A program made the position numbers and the translations under genes. This document shows positions 53,495 through 62,238 of a DNA stretch of 64,000 nucleotides, piece by piece. Each line of letters starts with the position of its first letter. Position 1 is the stretch's first letter. Origin of the DNA: Novipirellula artificiosorum (GTDB taxonomy: Bacteria; Planctomycetota; Planctomycetia; Pirellulales; Pirellulaceae); assembly GCF_007860135.1 (NCBI RefSeq), contig NZ_SJPV01000001.1, positions 989,299 through 1,053,298 of the forward strand. Direction: 5' to 3'. Under the pieces are notes generated by a model, which saw nothing but the letters and a program-made list of their open reading frames with translations, made no database searches and had not been told where the DNA came from.

Positions 53495-56400
53495 TTGAAC
53501 GTCTTGACTCCTTTTGTAACTTGCATCCCGGCGTCGTTCCGATGGTTTTTCTTGTCGATCCTGTTCGTTCACGCCGTCACGCGAGCAGCTGGACCGTTGG
53601 CAAGCAACGAACCCCTGCAGCCTGATGTCGCGGCGGCTTCGGGCGAAGCCCAAGTGGCGATGTCGGCGGTCACGATTCCTGAGAATTGGACGATTAATTT
53701 GTTTGCATCCGAGCCAATGGTTGCCAACATTGTGGCCTTTGATATCGACTTGGAAGGTCGGCTGTTTGTCGCGGAATCGTATCGTCAAAATCGCGGTGTG
53801 ACCGACAACCGAGGTCACGATGACACTTGGTTGTTGGCTGATTTGTCGGCCCAAACGGTCCAAGATCGCATCGATTATCATCGCAGACTGCTCGGCGACT
53901 CGGCGGTCACTTACACGCAGCATGATGATCGCATTCGCCGTTTGATCGATGCCGATTCGGATGGGAAAGCCGACGACAGCGTGGTCTTCGCCAACGGATT
54001 TCATCGTTTGGAAGAAGGGACGGGGGCCGGCGTCTTGGCTCGCGGCAATGACGTTTACTACACCTGCATTCCTCGGCTCTGGAAACTGTCGGATCGAAAC
54101 GGTGATGGCGAAGCCGATGACCGAAACGTGATCTCGGATGGATATGGGGTACGAGTGGCCTTTCGTGGACATGATCTCCATGGGTTGACGATGGGGCCTG
54201 ATGGTCGGCTTTATTTTTCGGTGGGCGACCGCGGCTACCATGTCACCACGAGTGATGGCAAGGTGATTGCAGACCCCGCGACCGGAGCTGTCTTTCGTTG
54301 TGAGATGGATGGCAGCAGCTTGGAGGTCTTCTGCAATGGGCTGCGGAATCCTCAGGAGTTGGCTTTCAACGATCTCGGAGATTGGTTCACCGTCGACAAC
54401 AACAGCGACAGTGGCGACAAGGCGCGGATTGTCCAATTGTTGCAATACGGTGATTCGGGATGGCGAATGTACTATCAGTACTTGCCAACGCGCGGACCGT
54501 TCAACGAGGATCGGTTGTGGGAACCGTGGCACCCGGCGCAACCTGCCTACATCGTTCCGCCCATTGCAAACTTCACAGACGGCCCATCGGGGCTTGCCTA
54601 TTACCCGGGAACCGGTTTCTCCGACGAGTGGAAGGATCGGTTTTTGATTTGTGATTTTCGTGGTGCGGCAAGTCAGAGCGGCGTGCGCAGCTTCAAGCTT
54701 AGCCCCGCGGGCGCTTTCTACAAACTTGAAAGTGACGACCAACCGATTTGGTCCGTTCTCGCTACGGACGTTGCGTTCGGGCCGGATGGTGCGCTCTACG
54801 TTAGCGATTGGGTCGATGGCTGGGATGGCGTTGGCAAAGGTCGCATTTACCGGCTGACGGACAACCGGTTTCATGATTCGCCGGATGTCAAGGAAGTCGC
54901 CAAGCTTCTTGGTGGTGATTGGCGTTCGTTGCCGACGGAGGACTTGGTCGCGGGGCTCGCACATTCGGATCGTCGCATTCGATTGGAATCCCAATGGGAA
55001 TTGGCCCATCGTCGGGACACCGCTGTCCTACTACCCATCGCAATCAGCACCGATACCCCGACGCTCGGTCGATTGCATGCCCTTTGGGGAGCCGACATGG
55101 TGGCTCGGGTTGATCTACGCAAACGGCCGGCGGTGATCGACGCCATTCGTCCGCTGATGGAGGATGCAGATCCCGTCATTCGGGCAGCCGCAGCCAAAGT
55201 GGTGGGCGAGCGTGGCGATCAAGATTCGGTGGCTCGTTTGACAAACCTGCTGACCGACGAATCGAGTCGCGTACGCTACTATGCGACCCTGTCCTTGGCC
55301 CACTTGAAAGCTGCTTCCGCGATGCCCGCCGTTGTGCAATTGCTGGAAACGAACAACGATTCGGACCCTGCCCTCCGACATGCCGGACAAGTCTTTTTGT
55401 CGCTTGCCGTTCCTGCCGCGCAGGTTGCGACTTTGAGCGAGCACAAGAGTGAAGCGGTCCGGCGCAGTGCTGTCGTAGCATTGCGACGAACCACCAGTGG
55501 TGAGGTCGTGCGGTTTTTAACCAGCGAGAGCCCCTTGGTGTCGGCAGAAGCCGCCAGAGCGATTCATGATGCGCCTATCCCTTTGGCACTTCAAGCCTTG
55601 GCTTCCATGATCGAAACCCCGCTTGCGAATGTTCCCTTGCTTCGGCGTGTGATCAACGCAAATTATCGCATTGGTTCGCCGGAAGCGGCAAAAGCACTTG
55701 CCAAGTTCGCGGCCCGTGGCTCCAACCCCGAGTTGATGCGGATCGAAGCACTCGATTGCCTCGCTGAATGGGATAACGTCGATCCGCGAGATCGCGTTTT
55801 GGGTGACGTACGCCAAGTGACCCCGCGATCCCGCGCCGATGCCTTCGATGCGCTATCGAGTGAAATGGAGGCGATTCTGGCGGGAAGCGAGACCATTCGT
55901 GAGAAGGCCATTGAAGTGGCAGCCAAACGCGGCATCAAGAAGGTCGCCCCGTGGTTAGCGATGCGAGTGATTGATTCCAACCACAATTGGCAGACGCGTG
56001 CATCGGCGCTGACAGGATTAGCGAAGCTGGATTCGTCGAAGGCGACGGAGTTGGCAAAAGAGGTCAAGCTAGCGCCGGCGAACGAGTTACTCGAAGCTGC
56101 CCTCCGCGTGCTGGCCGATCATGACGCTGCGGCCTCGATCGACACGTTCATTGCAGCGACCGAAAGTCGTGGAACAAAGGTACGGCAATTGGCGTGGGAT
56201 ATTTTGGCAACAATCGAAGACGAACGCGCAAACGAAGCGATTTCGAATGCGGTTCGGCAATATCTCGAGGGGACCTTGGCGAGTGAAGTGGCATTGAATG
56301 TGCTGGAAGCTGCCAGGGACCGGCTCGACGTCCCTACGATGGAAGATCTGAAAGAGCACCAGTTGTCGCTGCGTGAATCGGACCCTTTGGCGCCTTGGTT

Positions 56401-56863
56401 GACATCGCTCCATGGTGGTGATGCGATGGCAGGCAAGAAACTCTTTTTTGAAAAGACCGAGTTGTCGTGCGTTCGATGCCATCGGATCGAATCCTTGGGA
56501 GGCGAGGTGGGCCCCGAATTAACAACGATCGGCAAGCAGAAAGATGCTCGCTATCTGCTGGAGAGTATTTGCTTGCCCAATACAACCATCGCTGAGAAGT
56601 TTGGTTCGATGGTGATTGCAACCGACAGCGGCCAGGTGTTCACGGGGATCGTAAAATCAGAAACAGAGGAAGCGATCGAGCTGACTCAAGTCGATGGGTC
56701 ACTGGTTCAAGTGGCCCAAGAGGAGATCGTCGCCTTACGATCGGGAAAGTCGGCGATGCCAGCTGATTTGGTCCAACATCTTTCGGGCCGTGAATTGCGT
56801 GATCTGGTGGCCTATCTGTCGAGTTTGCAAACGGAAACGCAGCCTTCAACCGACGTGCAGTAG
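53495..56863 (+). CDS. PVC-type cytochrome c dehydrogenase-like protein with HEAT repeats
   Basis: A 1122-residue protein, start TTG 53495 with a signal peptide through about residue 32 (RWFFLSILFVHAVTRAAG). Residues 55-470 are a six-bladed propeller of the 'Piru_Ver_Nterm' type (NIVAFDIDLEGRLFVAESYR, GLTMGPDGRLYFSVGDRG, DVAFGPDGALYVSDWVDG). Residues 490-960 are HEAT-type repeats. The C-terminal domain has the haem site CVRCH (992-996) and the IESLGGEVGPELTTIG pattern of the planctomycete CxxCH family. It probably oxidises a sugar or related compound in the periplasm and passes electrons to a cytochrome chain. It is single-standing. Confidence 0.9.
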   Translation: MNVLTPFVTCIPASFRWFFLSILFVHAVTRAAGPLASNEPLQPDVAAASGEAQVAMSAVTIPENWTINLFASEPMVANIVAFDIDLEGRLFVAESYRQNRGVTDNRGHDDTWLLADLSAQTVQDRIDYHRRLLGDSAVTYTQHDDRIRRLIDADSDGKADDSVVFANGFHRLEEGTGAGVLARGNDVYYTCIPRLWKLSDRNGDGEADDRNVISDGYGVRVAFRGHDLHGLTMGPDGRLYFSVGDRGYHVTTSDGKVIADPATGAVFRCEMDGSSLEVFCNGLRNPQELAFNDLGDWFTVDNNSDSGDKARIVQLLQYGDSGWRMYYQYLPTRGPFNEDRLWEPWHPAQPAYIVPPIANFTDGPSGLAYYPGTGFSDEWKDRFLICDFRGAASQSGVRSFKLSPAGAFYKLESDDQPIWSVLATDVAFGPDGALYVSDWVDGWDGVGKGRIYRLTDNRFHDSPDVKEVAKLLGGDWRSLPTEDLVAGLAHSDRRIRLESQWELAHRRDTAVLLPIAISTDTPTLGRLHALWGADMVARVDLRKRPAVIDAIRPLMEDADPVIRAAAAKVVGERGDQDSVARLTNLLTDESSRVRYYATLSLAHLKAASAMPAVVQLLETNNDSDPALRHAGQVFLSLAVPAAQVATLSEHKSEAVRRSAVVALRRTTSGEVVRFLTSESPLVSAEAARAIHDAPIPLALQALASMIETPLANVPLLRRVINANYRIGSPEAAKALAKFAARGSNPELMRIEALDCLAEWDNVDPRDRVLGDVRQVTPRSRADAFDALSSEMEAILAGSETIREKAIEVAAKRGIKKVAPWLAMRVIDSNHNWQTRASALTGLAKLDSSKATELAKEVKLAPANELLEAALRVLADHDAAASIDTFIAATESRGTKVRQLAWDILATIEDERANEAISNAVRQYLEGTLASEVALNVLEAARDRLDVPTMEDLKEHQLSLRESDPLAPWLTSLHGGDAMAGKKLFFEKTELSCVRCHRIESLGGEVGPELTTIGKQKDARYLLESICLPNTTIAEKFGSMVIATDSGQVFTGIVKSETEEAIELTQVDGSLVQVAQEEIVALRSGKSAMPADLVQHLSGRELRDLVAYLSSLQTETQPSTDVQ

Positions 56864-57024
56864 CGAGCTCGTCTTCCGCCGCAGCTCAATTTTCGGGAAG
56901 GGCCGTTTCCTAGCGGCCACACTCCCAGGTGATTTGGCCGGTGGGAACCGGCCCTACTTCGAACGCCGACTCGCAATTCAAGCTGAGTCGGAATACTGGT
57001 GGACCGTCAGCATTAAGTTTTAGG

Positions 57025-57089
57025 GTAGTGGATTTCGCCAGAAATCCGTAACTCAAATGTTCTTCGGGACTTCTGGCGAAGTCCACTAC
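57025..57089. repeat. Imperfect 19-bp inverted repeat between convergent genes
   Basis: GTAGTGGATTTCGCCAGAA at 57025-57043 is the inverse complement of TTCTGGCGAAGTCCACTAC at 57071-57089 except for one base. A smaller palindrome GGCCGGT-GGGA-ACCGGCC lies at 56936-56953. Both lie in the 290-base gap between the cytochrome gene and the SPFH gene, in which no gene is seen. Confidence 0.75.
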
Positions 57090-57153
57090 GTCCCAACTCG
57101 CAGTTTTAACCTTGACGGTCCACTCGACCGAACGTGACCTCCCAAAAAGGGTG

Positions 57154-58137
57154 TTAGGATCCCGCTTGGACCACGGGTTGCGTGTGCCGATCGCTGCAGA
57201 GGACAACGAGCAAGTTTGAAACCAGTTTGGCTCGTTGGGTCGCATCCAGTTCGACAATGTTGTCACGATTCAAGTGTTCCAGTGCCATTTCAACCATTCC
57301 AACGGCACCGTCCACGATCTTGGTTCTCGCAGCGACGACGGCTCCGGCTTGTTGACGCTGCAACATCGCCGCTGCGATTTCAGGAGCGTAAGCCAGATGG
57401 CTGATGCGAGCTTCCAGCACGGTGACGCCTGCCTTCATGAGTCGTTCCTGGATATCTTCTCGCAGTCGATTGCATATTTCCTCGGTGCTGCCGCGCAACG
57501 ATACCTCATGATCTTCGCTGTCATAGGGATAGCGTGTTGCCAAACTACGCAATGCGGCCTCGCTTTGTACTTCCACAAAATGTTCGTAATCATCGACTTC
57601 AAACAGTGCTTCGGCGGTGTCGGTCACCTTCCAAACCACCACGGCCGATATTTCAATAGGATTCCCATCACTATCGTTCACTTTCGAGGGTCGGCTGGCG
57701 GTGCGAGATTTCGCTTTGAGTACCTTCCCCGTGCCATCCTTTTCTTCGGGGGTCGATGACGATCCGGTTTCAAAGTTACGCACCCGCAAACTCACCTTGC
57801 GTTTCCAATAGAACGGGTTGACCCAAAAGAAGCCCGATTCTTTGACGGTTCCGCGGTACTCGCCAAACAGCAGCAGCACGCGCGAGTCATTTGGCGCAAT
57901 CGCCATCAGGCCAAACAGACAAACGAGTGCGCTCGGAATCATCAGGATTCCAAGCAGGATCGTCAATGCACCGAAAGCACCTCCGGCTGCACCTCCGAGA
58001 ATGATCATCAGGATGGCGAGGGGGATGCTTGCCAGGGCTCCAAACAACGGGCCCCATCCGGGAATCGTCTTGCCGACTTTCTCGTTGTGAACAACTTGGT
58101 CTTTCGGGGGCTCAAATGAATTCGTAGTCTGAGTCAT
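57154..58137 (-). CDS. SPFH/band-7 membrane protein
   Basis: A 327-residue protein from the ATG at 58137; the longer frame upstream is not used because MTQTTNSFEPP starts the conserved part. Two hydrophobic helices occupy about 30-80. The SPFH domain follows: NDSRVLLLFGEYRGTVKESGFFWVNPF, PIEISAVVVWKVTDTAEALFEVDD, and VTVLEARISHLAYAPEIAAAMLQRQQA. These proteins form rings or microdomains in membranes and scaffold proteases or other proteins. It is divergent from the isomerase gene. Confidence 0.9.
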   Translation of the reverse strand: MTQTTNSFEPPKDQVVHNEKVGKTIPGWGPLFGALASIPLAILMIILGGAAGGAFGALTILLGILMIPSALVCLFGLMAIAPNDSRVLLLFGEYRGTVKESGFFWVNPFYWKRKVSLRVRNFETGSSSTPEEKDGTGKVLKAKSRTASRPSKVNDSDGNPIEISAVVVWKVTDTAEALFEVDDYEHFVEVQSEAALRSLATRYPYDSEDHEVSLRGSTEEICNRLREDIQERLMKAGVTVLEARISHLAYAPEIAAAMLQRQQAGAVVAARTKIVDGAVGMVEMALEHLNRDNIVELDATQRAKLVSNLLVVLCSDRHTQPVVQAGS

Positions 58138-58318
58138 CGTCGCAGCTCGGATTGAGGAAGTTGGGTTGGGGGACAACCGGGATTGGTCATTGTAGGGCTT
58201 GATTGCGAGGCAAGTTGGGCGCGCAATCTCAATCGTGTAAGATACCGCGTAAGACATGTTCCGGGGTTGCGTTCTTCGGAATCGTTCCTGTCGCCCGCCC
58301 CTTTGTCGGAGAATCGTC

Positions 58319-59242
58319 ATGATGCAACTAGGTTTCACCACCGCCATCCTGCCAAGCCAGTCCCTTGAAGAAGTTTTTTCGGTCGCATCGGATTGCGGCT
58401 ACGATTGCGTGGAAGTGATGTGTTGGCCAGCCGGCAAGGACGCGCGACGGTACGCCGGCATCACTCATATTGATGTAGCCGGATTGGATGATGCAAAGGT
58501 CAGTGAGATCCATGCATTGTCTGCAAAATACGGGGTCGCGATTAGCGCGCTCGGATACTACCCCAACCCCTTGTCACCGAACCAGCAGGAAGCGGAGGCA
58601 GCGGTTGCTCATTTCCGAGACGTGATCGCCGCGGCGGCCAAGTTAGGAATCTACCGCGCCAATTCCTTCATCGGCCGCGACTGGACAAAGTCCGTTGACG
58701 AGAACTGGCCGCGGTTCCTGGAAACCTGGGAACCAATCATCCGGTATGCCGAAAGCTTGAACGTGAAGGTGGGAATCGAGAACTGTCCGATGTTCTTTAC
58801 AGGCGATGAATGGCCGGGTGGAAAAAACCTCGCCCACAGTCCTGCGATTTGGAAACGTATGTTCACAGACCTACCGAGTGACCACTTTGGTTTGAATTTT
58901 GACCCGTCGCACCTGGTATGGCAGCAGATCGATTACCTGCTCCCGCTTCGTGAGTTCGCCGATAAGCTGTTTCATGTTCACGCCAAAGACGTACGCATCG
59001 ATCGGGAAAAGCTGAATCAAGTGGGGATTTTGGCCGTTCCGAACGATTACCACACCCCGAAACTCCCCGGCATGGGCGAGATCGACTGGGGGAGGTTTTT
59101 CTCGATCTTGGGGGATGTTGGTTATCGAGGGCCGGTTTGCGTTGAGGTGGAAGACCGAATCTTCGAGGATTCCGATACGAATCGCAAATTGTCATTGCAG
59201 CAAAGTGCAACGTATTTGCGGAACTTTGTTCCTCGCCGCTAG
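58319..59242 (+). CDS. Sugar phosphate isomerase/epimerase
   Basis: A 307-residue TIM-barrel protein with no signal peptide. Start at ATG 58319 (or 58322), GGAGA 6 bases upstream. Motifs are [34 protein letters not shown] (Glu), [16 protein letters not shown] (Asp/His), [12 protein letters not shown] (His, Asp) and [13 protein letters not shown] (Glu). The third member of this family in the window. The genes on either side do not define its substrate; the cytoplasm is the likely place. Confidence 0.87.
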   Translation: MMQLGFTTAILPSQSLEEVFSVASDCGYDCVEVMCWPAGKDARRYAGITHIDVAGLDDAKVSEIHALSAKYGVAISALGYYPNPLSPNQQEAEAAVAHFRDVIAAAAKLGIYRANSFIGRDWTKSVDENWPRFLETWEPIIRYAESLNVKVGIENCPMFFTGDEWPGGKNLAHSPAIWKRMFTDLPSDHFGLNFDPSHLVWQQIDYLLPLREFADKLFHVHAKDVRIDREKLNQVGILAVPNDYHTPKLPGMGEIDWGRFFSILGDVGYRGPVCVEVEDRIFEDSDTNRKLSLQQSATYLRNFVPRR

Positions 59243-59417
59243 TGTTTCACGGAGCGTGAAACCGAAGTAAAAACAAGGTTGACATGCGCGTCTAAAGAAC
59301 CCTAACGTTCGGCTGGGTTTCTCAAGCGTTTTTGAGAGGGGTAAGAACCTTTGATTCGCATCACTTTGCCAACCGACGACTAGGCGATTGTGCGGTTTTC
59401 CGCCGCAAGACACCTGC

Positions 59418-61472
59418 ATGCCGACCTTGTTTCCCTCGACCGTCTCCTCGGAGGGTTGCCCGAACGATTCGAGCAACCGCTGTGGTAGCGCGCTGACGCG
59501 GTCGAGGTTGTGGCGAACCATCATCACTGCAATCTGGGTTTTGCTGATCGCAGTGGGCGCATCCGGATGCTCGACACCTCGCTATTTGTCGAGTCGATCC
59601 GTTCGCGAAAACCCGCTTGCCGGAACGTTGAAGCTGATGGGGGCAAAAGGTCCTCAGATCAGTGAACGAACATGGAACACGTTGAATCGATTCGGGCTAG
59701 AAGATCAATACTCGGCCGATCATCACAAGTGCTTCGCCAAGATCCGCGAAACGATCAACACCACTGCGGATCCCGAATTGGTCTACGCACTGAGTGAACT
59801 TTGCTATGTCGAGGGCAAGAAAGCCGAACGCGACGGCGACCTCGTGGATGCGTTGAGTCACTATGGAATGGCATTGACGAACAGCTACGACTATCTGTTC
59901 AGCGACGACCTTCAGATGACCCGCAATGCGTTCGACCCGCAATTTCGTGATGCCTGCGACTTGTACAACGAATCGCTCGAGGACACGTTGCGCATCATGT
60001 GCCGCGAACATCACATCGAACCCGGCAGCACCTACACGATCAAGACGCCTGACCGAGAATTCATCGTGCGGACCGAAATGCACGGGAAGTGGAAGCCGGA
60101 AGAGTTTGACCGGTATGAATTCGTCAGCGACTACGACATTCAAACGCTCCACAATCGGCACACCACGTATGGCTTAGGCGTTCCGTTGATTGCCGTGCGT
60201 AAATCCGCTTCGAACGATGATCCACGAGAGCGGTTCTATCCCGACGGGTTGAGCTATGCCGTCTCGGCCATGATGCGCTGTGCGCCTGGTCATAGCGATA
60301 GCCGCGCGGGTGAATCGCCAACCTGTGTGTTGGAGTTCTTCGATCCACTGCAAGCGAATCAGATCGAGATCGCGAATCAATGGGTTCCACTTGAAACCGA
60401 CCTCACGACACCGTTGGCGTTTTTCCTGGATAGCCCTGAATTTCGTGAACGCAACCTTGCAACCGAAGGGTTGCGCGATCCCGACAAGTCACAAGAACGT
60501 CGGGGGATCTACATGCTTGAACCTTACGATCCCAATCGAATTCCCGTCTTGATGGTCCACGGTTTGTGGTCGAGTCCATTGACGTGGATGGATATGTTCA
60601 ACGACCTTCGCAGTTTTCCCGAGATTCGCGAGCGGTACCAATTCTGGTTCTATTTGTACCCCACCGGACAACCGTTTTGGATCAGTGCGGCGCAACTACG
60701 CTCTGATCTGTTGGCAACCCGAAAGGCGTTCGACGCGGGACACCGTGATCGAGCGATCGACCAAATGGTGCTCGTCGGTCACAGCATGGGGGGATTAGTC
60801 AGCCGCTTGCAAACCATGGATAGCGGTGATGAGTTCTGGAAAATCGTGAGTGATCAGCCGGCCGACAAGTTAGTGGGATCGGAACAGGACCGCGTGAAAT
60901 TGGTCAGCACATTGTTTTTCAAACCCAACGAATCCGTGCGCCGGGTGATCACGATTGGAACGCCCCATCAAGGCAGCAATTTTGCGAACGATTACACACG
61001 TTGGCTGGCACGGAAATTCATCAACCTGCCGCAGATGTTCGTCTCCACTGGGCAACGCCTGACCCGCGAAAACCCCAGCTTCTTTCATGATACGAAATTG
61101 TTGACCACTGCGAACGCGATCGATTCACTGGCCCCCAAATCGCCCATTTTCCCCGTCATGATGCGAGCGAAGAAGGCCCCCAATGTCAAATACCACAACA
61201 TCGTCGGTATCGTCGAAAAACGCGGCTTCTTTGCGCCTCACACCCGCAGAGGGGACGGCATCGTCGAGTACGAGAGTTCGCACATGGATGATGTGGAGAG
61301 CGAGTTGATCGTTGAAGCGGAACACACGACGATCCACATGACAGGCAAAGCCATCTTTGAAGTTCGTCGTGTCTTGCTAGAACATTTGCAACAAGTCGAT
61401 GCGGAGGACCGCGTCGCGATGCGGCAACAGGCCGATGCAAATCCAACCCCAGTCAACGCAACCATGCGGTAG
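59418..61472 (+). CDS. Lipoprotein alpha/beta hydrolase (lipase/esterase-like)
   Basis: A 684-residue protein from the ATG at 59418 (59388 possible). The N-terminal hydrophobic stretch ITAIWVLLIAVGASGC ends in a lipobox cysteine. A helical region (about 70-220) precedes the alpha/beta-hydrolase fold: IPVLMVHGLWSSPLTWMDMF (oxyanion region), nucleophile VLVGHSMGGLVSRL, and a later TIGTPHQGSNFAND; the histidine may be in AEHTTIHMTG near the C-terminus. Likely a lipase or esterase acting at a membrane. Substrate unknown. Confidence 0.84.
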   Translation: MPTLFPSTVSSEGCPNDSSNRCGSALTRSRLWRTIITAIWVLLIAVGASGCSTPRYLSSRSVRENPLAGTLKLMGAKGPQISERTWNTLNRFGLEDQYSADHHKCFAKIRETINTTADPELVYALSELCYVEGKKAERDGDLVDALSHYGMALTNSYDYLFSDDLQMTRNAFDPQFRDACDLYNESLEDTLRIMCREHHIEPGSTYTIKTPDREFIVRTEMHGKWKPEEFDRYEFVSDYDIQTLHNRHTTYGLGVPLIAVRKSASNDDPRERFYPDGLSYAVSAMMRCAPGHSDSRAGESPTCVLEFFDPLQANQIEIANQWVPLETDLTTPLAFFLDSPEFRERNLATEGLRDPDKSQERRGIYMLEPYDPNRIPVLMVHGLWSSPLTWMDMFNDLRSFPEIRERYQFWFYLYPTGQPFWISAAQLRSDLLATRKAFDAGHRDRAIDQMVLVGHSMGGLVSRLQTMDSGDEFWKIVSDQPADKLVGSEQDRVKLVSTLFFKPNESVRRVITIGTPHQGSNFANDYTRWLARKFINLPQMFVSTGQRLTRENPSFFHDTKLLTTANAIDSLAPKSPIFPVMMRAKKAPNVKYHNIVGIVEKRGFFAPHTRRGDGIVEYESSHMDDVESELIVEAEHTTIHMTGKAIFEVRRVLLEHLQQVDAEDRVAMRQQADANPTPVNATMR

Positions 61473-61495
61473 CACAGCGATCGGGACCGAGGGGG

Positions 61496-61765
61496 CTACG
61501 CCGGCGGTTTAAACTTGGGAGCCGAGGGTTCGTCGGGTTCATCCAACTCCGATTCGCTCGCTTCTTTTTTCGAATTATCCATCGACATCGCTTTGTTCGC
61601 CTCATGCTCGGCGTTGCGAAATTGTTGCTGGACGTCGTTGAGCGTTCGACGAAGTTCGCGGTAGCTGCCTCCGAATTTCCGGGCAACCTCGGGAAGATTG
61701 CCCCCGAAAAGCACAACCGCAATGACACCGATCACCATCAACTCGAATGGTGAAAGTCCGAACAT
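61496..61765 (-). CDS. Twin-arginine translocase TatA/E-family protein
   Basis: An 89-residue protein from the ATG at 61765: MFGLSPFELMVIGVIAVVLF, then GGNLPEVARKFGGSYRELRR, a TatA-type N-terminal helix followed by an amphipathic helix, and an acidic tail ending in PKFKPPA. TatA proteins form the pore for folded protein export. It follows the other TatA gene by one base. The tail resembles TatB, so it could act as TatB. Confidence 0.88.
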   Translation of the reverse strand: MFGLSPFELMVIGVIAVVLFGGNLPEVARKFGGSYRELRRTLNDVQQQFRNAEHEANKAMSMDNSKKEASESELDEPDEPSAPKFKPPA

Positions 61766-61766
61766 G

Positions 61767-61988
61767 TTACGATTCTTTCCCGTCCGACGAATCACGGGTG
61801 TCTTCATCGTCAACCGCTTCGTTCATGCCACGTTTGAACTCGTTGGCACTCTTACCCAGGTTTCGCATCAAACTCGGCAGTTTTTGGCCACCAAAAAGCA
61901 GCAAGGCGATAAACAAAACGATCACCATCTCGGGCATGCCCGGGAATCCGAACGCCAAGACTGAATTTGCCGATAACACCGTTAACAT
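61767..61988 (-). CDS. tatA: Twin-arginine translocase TatA-family protein
   Basis: A 73-residue protein from the ATG at 61988. MLTVLSANSVLAFGFPGMPE precedes MVIVLFIALLLFGGQKLPSL, the helix with the FG(x)KLP motif of TatA. The amphipathic helix is MRNLGKSANEFKRGMNEAV. First of two tandem Tat genes. No tatC is in the window. Confidence 0.9.
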   Translation of the reverse strand: MLTVLSANSVLAFGFPGMPEMVIVLFIALLLFGGQKLPSLMRNLGKSANEFKRGMNEAVDDEDTRDSSDGKES

Positions 61989-62238
61989 AATTTCGCTCCG
62001 CAGGAGAGGCTCTGATTCGAGAACCCTGACTGATTGTTCGGCGAAAGCGGGAAGGTCGCTTGGCCTCTGCACAGAACGGCACAAAACCGCTCGGCTGAGT
62101 CTGCCAAACACCTCCAGAACCGATGTGTCGGGGATTGTGGGTGTAGGTGCGAGCAACTCACTCGCTTTCCATCCCCCATTGTATTGACCGACGCAGAAGA
62201 GTCAAAGGCGTAAGGTTCCCAAAACCAGCGATTTTCCA

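Noticed and set aside
53321..55009. 562-codon minus-strand frame opposite the PVC cytochrome gene
   Set aside because: It runs antisense to a recognised propeller/HEAT protein with a haem site and has no family-like motifs; long antisense frames are common with this codon usage.
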